Below are positions 63,670-64,000 of a stretch of DNA of 64,000 nt, one piece after another. Position numbers and translations under genes: made by a program. Location of the stretch: assembly GCA_963576475.1 (NCBI GenBank), contig OY754982.1, forward strand, positions 1,829,409-1,893,408, written 5' to 3'. Position 1 is the stretch's first letter, and every line of letters starts with the position of its first letter. This stretch comes from Molanna angustata (taxonomy: Eukaryota; Arthropoda; Insecta; Trichoptera; Molannidae). Under the pieces are notes generated by a model. It had not been told where the DNA came from. It saw only the letters and a list, made by a program, of their open reading frames with translations, and ran no database searches.

Positions 63670-64000
63670 ATATGTTTAAATGTACGAAACTCTATGAGCA
63701 CATAGGCAGGCAATGTTAAGAACTCCGTTAATGTTTATAGTGTTGTACACGTATGCATCGTACACTGAACACAGTTTCTCGAACATATTTTTACCAGAAC
63801 CTAATGCAAACATAACAGTGAAACTCAGCTGGGATTAGTGCTTCTAATCCAGAATTGTTCTTTACAGAACCGGGATCCCTATTCCAGATATTTTTTCTTC
63901 TACTTCTTCTTAAATAATAAGTAGAGTTCAACGGGCAAGTTGCCTTCAACAAAAAATATGATATTTGAATCTCTTAACATTGATTTTCTCTTATGTTATT
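63670..64000. other. Unassigned DNA at the right edge
   Basis: A G+C-richer patch (ATGCATCGTACACTGAAC, AACCGGGATCCCTATTCCAG) has no open frame and no match elsewhere in the window. Confidence 0.4.

Overview
The window looks like a gene-poor, AT-rich stretch of an insect nuclear genome, most likely a moth or butterfly (Lepidoptera). No bacterial genes, CRISPR arrays, rRNA genes or intact tRNA genes are visible. The insect call rests on the mix of elements: RTE-like, CR1/Jockey-like, R1-like and I-like non-LTR retrotransposons, a Penelope-like element and tRNA-derived SINEs. The lepidopteran call rests on many retroposon tails that share a small hairpin (like GAAATTGCC-TAAT-GGCAATAAG followed by CCGCC and TAAATAAA runs) and on many GTAGGTACCTA-like runs. 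The species cannot be named.

Host coding DNA is sparse. A GC-richer exon at 726-908 (+) follows a good splice acceptor and encodes the C-terminus of a MAGUK/MPP-type guanylate-kinase-like domain, so the left edge holds the 3' end of a cell-polarity or scaffold gene. A second candidate terminal exon of unknown identity lies at 2276-2421 (+). A 47-codon ORF at 20543-20686 (-) could encode a single-pass membrane microprotein. A first-exon-like segment at 56156-56219 (+) starts a THAP zinc-finger protein and ends at a splice donor.

The rest is layered transposable elements. The most complete is a Penelope-like element (31282-34779) inside a 12-bp target-site duplication. It has a long reverse transcriptase ORF, a GIY-YIG endonuclease ORF one frameshift away, an inverted copy of its own 3' end at its 5' side, and two copies of a hammerhead-ribozyme-like motif. 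The second is a 5.3-kb I-like non-LTR element (minus strand, 46409-51729) with a zinc-knuckle ORF1 and an endonuclease/RT/RNase H ORF2 broken by frameshifts and a small deletion. It sits inside a foldback element whose arms lie at about 46015-46140 and 51730-51860. That foldback, and a relative at 19480-19770, also carry hammerhead-like cores whose stem I differs by compensating changes.

Other recurring material: three SINE families (A, B, C) with tRNA-like heads; foldback or MITE-like palindromes (7465-7914, 19342-20330, 35189-35374, 36925-37145, 39479-39521); a dispersed non-autonomous family D with ACTCCTCACTA ends and internal GT/CA repeats; a family C marked by CCCACAATGTGGG; a CGTACG-rich element at 58346-59833; and many decayed LINE C-termini. 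Nested insertions give relative ages: SINEs inside the CGTACG element, a CR1/Jockey-like fragment inside an R1-like element, the Penelope-like element inside family D, and the I-like element inside a foldback.
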